Shown: positions 21,617-23,968 of the stretch, in pieces
How positions within the stretch are numbered: position 1 is the first letter of the stretch
How the letters are laid out: every line of letters begins with the position of its first letter
IMG/VR virus record: IMGVR_UViG_3300022591_000069
Span: 1-23,968 of that record
Reading direction: 5' to 3' (one strand)
DNA from: a virus
DNA: 23,968 nt
Program-made: the position numbers and the translations under genes
Notes under the pieces: generated by a model
Seen by the model: only the letters and a program-made list of their open reading frames with translations
Told to the model about the DNA's origin: nothing
Database searches by the model: none

Positions 21617-23968
21617 ATGAGTGGTGGATTTTTTAAAGACCCGTTTCAGTCAATTGAAGGCACATTAAACAGTCTTGGTCATGACATTAGTAATGGCTGG
21701 AACAGTTTAAATCATGCAGTAGGCGGTAATCTTGGATTGATTACAGGTGCTGCCTTGATTGCTGCCGGTATCTATGATCCTGAATTATTGGGCCTGGCCA
21801 ATACCGGTGAATTGACTGCTTCAAGTCTTACCGGTAGTGCAGTTACAGATAGTCAATTGTCCACTTTGGGCGCTACTGCTACTCAAACAAGTGCTGCCAA
21901 TGTTGCCGCTGTTCAAGCAGCTGCTGCCAGTGGTGCAGTTTCTGTGCCAACTGCTGTTGCCGCTGGCGCAACCACAACAGGTATTGCAAGTACTGCTGCC
22001 GCAACAGGCGCACTAAATGCCAGTCTAGTGGGTAATTTATTATCAGCTGGTGCCAGCGTGGGCAGTTTGTTGGGCGTGGGTACTCCCGTTACTGCATTGT
22101 TGACAGCCGGTGCCAGTTATGAAAGCATGGTTGCTGGTGGACTAACTGCTGCCAATATGTTGGGCATGGGTGCCAGTGTTGCTGAATTATTGGGTGCACG
22201 AGCACCCATCATTGATTTATTAAGTGGCGGCGCCAGTGTTGACAGTTTGGTAGCCGGTGGATTGACCACAACACAAATTATCGGTGCCAGTTTAGGGGCT
22301 GGTGCAAGTGCAGCCAATTTATTAGGCGCTCCAAAAAATGTACAACAATTGTTGGCTTTGGGCGCTAGTGCAAGTAGTTTGTACAATGCTGGTGTTAATA
22401 TTAACACTATCATGAGTCAAACTCCCAGCAGTCAAGTGCCAGCAACAGTTCGAGATTTAAGCACAAACAGCAATGTCAGTACCGGAGAATTGGTACAAGC
22501 CGGGGCAACACCTGAACAAGTGGTACAAGCACTTGGTGCCAATCAAGTGGGTGCATTGTTAACCGAAGCCAATCCAACACAAGTTGTTAATGAATTGTTA
22601 AATTCTGGTACTAGCGTACAAACATTATTAGATCAAGGAGCTACTCCACAACAGTTATTAAATGCTGGACAAACTCCACAAGATTTAATGTCAGCAGGAG
22701 TAAGTACACAAAATTTACTAAATGCCGGAGTCGCTCCACAAACATTAATGCAATCAGGAGTCAGTGCTGGAGATTTGTACCAAGCCGGAGTCGGCATTAA
22801 TGATTTGACTCAATTGGGTGCAACCACTCAAGAATTATACAAAGCTGGGGCAACGCCACAAGAATTAATTACTCAAGCCGGAGCAACACCACAAGAATTG
22901 GTACAAGCTGGGGCAACGCCACAAGAATTATTAAATGCGGGTACTACTCCACAACAGTTATTGAGCAGTGGTGTCAGTGCCAGCGAATTGGCGCGATCTG
23001 GAGTAAGTGGTGAGCAATTGTTTAATGCCGGTGCAAGTCTAAATGACATTAACAATGCCGGTATCAGTACCAATCAATTGTTAATCAATGGTGTTAGTAC
23101 CGATTCATTGTTGAATGCCGGTGCAAATGTAAATGATTTGATTGATGCCGGTGCAAAACCTACAGATTTAATCAATGCCGGAGTTGATCCACAACAATTA
23201 TTAAATTCAGGCGTCAATGCCGAACAGTTATTGCAAGCAGGAACATCGCCAGGTCAATTACTAAGTGATGGAGTTGACACCAAAACATTGTTAAATGATG
23301 GAGTTAATGCTGCAACTTTATACCAAGCAGGAGCAAGTACACAAAATTTAATCAATGCTGGCGCCGCCCCTGAACAATTATTAGGTGCTGGTGCCACTCC
23401 TGAACAATTAATAAGTGCCGGTATAGATCCCAATACTGTTGCCAAAGAAATGGCAACATCAAATTTTAACGCAAATCAAATTGGTTCAGAATTGACTGCT
23501 AGTGGTGCCACACCATTAAATTCAAGTCCGGTCAATGGCGCTGCATACATGATGCCAAATGGTACATTCTTGGATGCCTATGGTAATCAATTGGCCAGCA
23601 CAAATGCACAAGGGCAAATTGTTGACACAAATGGCACAGTGTTATCACAAACTCCATTTACGCCCAATGCCGGTCCTCAAACAGTAATATCAACATCAAC
23701 ACCAACAACAACTACCGCGCCTACCGCTCCGGTTGCTCCAACCGAGCCAACAACTATCGCAACTGCTGCGCCTACCGCGCCTACCGCTCCGGTGGCACCT
23801 GTTGTTCCTGAAACAGATCCGGCTACTACGGTTACAAATACACAAGTTACTCCATATGGTACATATACCACTTATGCCGACGGAACAACTTATTTGCAAA
23901 ACCAATATGGTATTACTAATTTAGAAACATTGCAAAAAGTAAATGCATTGCCGGCACCGGCAACATCG
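21617..23968 (+). CDS. Large decapeptide-repeat virion protein, 3' end beyond window
   Basis: The frame is open from ATG 21617 to the window end: 784 residues seen, no stop. Residues 1-60 hold SGGFFKDPFQSIEGTLNSLG and a hydrophobic segment GLITGAALIAAGIY (about 40-53). About 60-142 are Ala/Thr/Ser-rich. Residues 143-266 and 329-609 are arrays of ten-residue units of the form xAGxTPQxLL, about 40 in all. A short unrelated domain follows (MMPNGTFLDAYGNQLAS), then a Thr/Pro/Ala linker (about 694-735). The start resembles large internal or tail-associated proteins that follow fibre genes in uncultured phages, so an ejected internal protein or a structural spacer is possible. The repeat recalls short Leu/Ala/Gly solenoid units but I cannot name a family. 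Function unknown. Confidence 0.8.
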   Translation, partial: MSGGFFKDPFQSIEGTLNSLGHDISNGWNSLNHAVGGNLGLITGAALIAAGIYDPELLGLANTGELTASSLTGSAVTDSQLSTLGATATQTSAANVAAVQAAAASGAVSVPTAVAAGATTTGIASTAAATGALNASLVGNLLSAGASVGSLLGVGTPVTALLTAGASYESMVAGGLTAANMLGMGASVAELLGARAPIIDLLSGGASVDSLVAGGLTTTQIIGASLGAGASAANLLGAPKNVQQLLALGASASSLYNAGVNINTIMSQTPSSQVPATVRDLSTNSNVSTGELVQAGATPEQVVQALGANQVGALLTEANPTQVVNELLNSGTSVQTLLDQGATPQQLLNAGQTPQDLMSAGVSTQNLLNAGVAPQTLMQSGVSAGDLYQAGVGINDLTQLGATTQELYKAGATPQELITQAGATPQELVQAGATPQELLNAGTTPQQLLSSGVSASELARSGVSGEQLFNAGASLNDINNAGISTNQLLINGVSTDSLLNAGANVNDLIDAGAKPTDLINAGVDPQQLLNSGVNAEQLLQAGTSPGQLLSDGVDTKTLLNDGVNAATLYQAGASTQNLINAGAAPEQLLGAGATPEQLISAGIDPNTVAKEMATSNFNANQIGSELTASGATPLNSSPVNGAAYMMPNGTFLDAYGNQLASTNAQGQIVDTNGTVLSQTPFTPNAGPQTVISTSTPTTTTAPTAPVAPTEPTTIATAAPTAPTAPVAPVVPETDPATTVTNTQVTPYGTYTTYADGTTYLQNQYGITNLETLQKVNALPAPATS
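22043..22413 (+). repeat. Degenerate decapeptide repeats, first array
   Basis: About 12 units of roughly ten residues begin with SAGASVGSLL and end with NAGVNINTIM. They keep a glycine at position 3 and a hydrophobic pair at 9-10. One unit carries extra residues (GASLGAGASAANLL). They are more divergent than the second array, suggesting greater age. Confidence 0.75.
22601..23443 (+). repeat. Regular decapeptide repeats, second array (28 units)
   Basis: Twenty-eight consecutive units run from NSGTSVQTLL to SAGIDPNTVA with a 30-base period. All have ten residues except one of eleven (TQAGATPQELV, at about 22870). The consensus is N-A-G-(A/V)-(T/S)-P-Q-(E/Q)-L-(L/I). G at position 3 is invariant, and L at 9 nearly so. 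Confidence 0.9.
23713..23793 (+). repeat. Thr/Pro/Ala linker with a direct DNA repeat
   Basis: An identical stretch of 21 bases occurs at 23713-23733 and 23773-23793, exactly 60 bases apart. Both copies are in the same frame and encode TAPTAPV-type sequence. This is a proline-rich, probably extended linker in the repeat protein. Confidence 0.65.

Noticed and set aside
22601-23443. CRISPR-like regular spacing (30-base period)
   Set aside because: The units are contiguous, diverged at DNA level, stay in one coding frame and have no unique spacers, so this is a protein repeat.
22117-23905. Several reverse-strand open frames across the decapeptide arrays and linker
   Set aside because: The periodic repeat keeps the opposite frames open; the products are low-complexity mirror images of the repeat.
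1-23968. tRNA genes, integrase, attachment sites or lysogeny genes
   Set aside because: I saw no cloverleaf-like sequence, recombinase or repressor; nothing in this window indicates a temperate lifestyle.

Overview
The window is one strand-consistent block of virion genes from a tailed double-stranded DNA phage, probably an uncultured aquatic one. Every credible gene lies on the + strand, gaps are short, and many neighbours overlap through TAATG or ATGA junctions. The recognisable set is a large terminase, a P22/SU10-type portal, an acidic helical scaffold, a DUF5309/SU10-type major capsid protein, an SU10-type adaptor, a nozzle-type tail protein and several fibres. No sheath, tube or tape-measure gene is visible, so a podovirus-like virion is the best reading. 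The host cannot be named. Two copies of the cyanobacteria-associated octamer GCGATCGC (429 and 3684) are only a weak hint.

Layout: bases 1-47 are the end of an unknown upstream gene, followed by a hairpin terminator, a small membrane protein and two tandem terminator hairpins (381-423). From 472 a late block starts: a terminase-small-subunit-like gene, a run of small polar or basic proteins (841-2309), two beta-rich proteins interleaved with another small basic protein (2312-3340), and one more polar protein (to 3697). After an 86-base gap with two hairpins come a conserved 250-residue unknown, a second small-terminase candidate and the large terminase (3784-6441). Portal, a helical small protein, scaffold and capsid follow (6478-11796). 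A homing-endonuclease-like gene flanked by two hairpins sits just behind the capsid gene (11885-12409). Then come a conserved unknown, the adaptor, a 1170-residue fibre with a glycine-rich tip, a small fibre-associated protein, the nozzle and a second fibre with an Asp-box propeller (to 21588). The window ends inside a long open frame (21617 to beyond the end), not closed by a stop, that encodes about 40 decapeptide repeats.

Two points stand out. First, boxes of the form (C/T/G)(A/C/T)TAAATA, very close to the T4 late-promoter element TATAAATA, sit at 472, 1106, 6444, 8799, 11831, 12441 and 21591, each just ahead of a functional block. This suggests a T4-gp55-like late sigma system driving a podovirus-type structural module. 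Second, the final gene is an unusual solenoid-like repeat protein with signs of recent repeat expansion; it is the best candidate for something poorly described.
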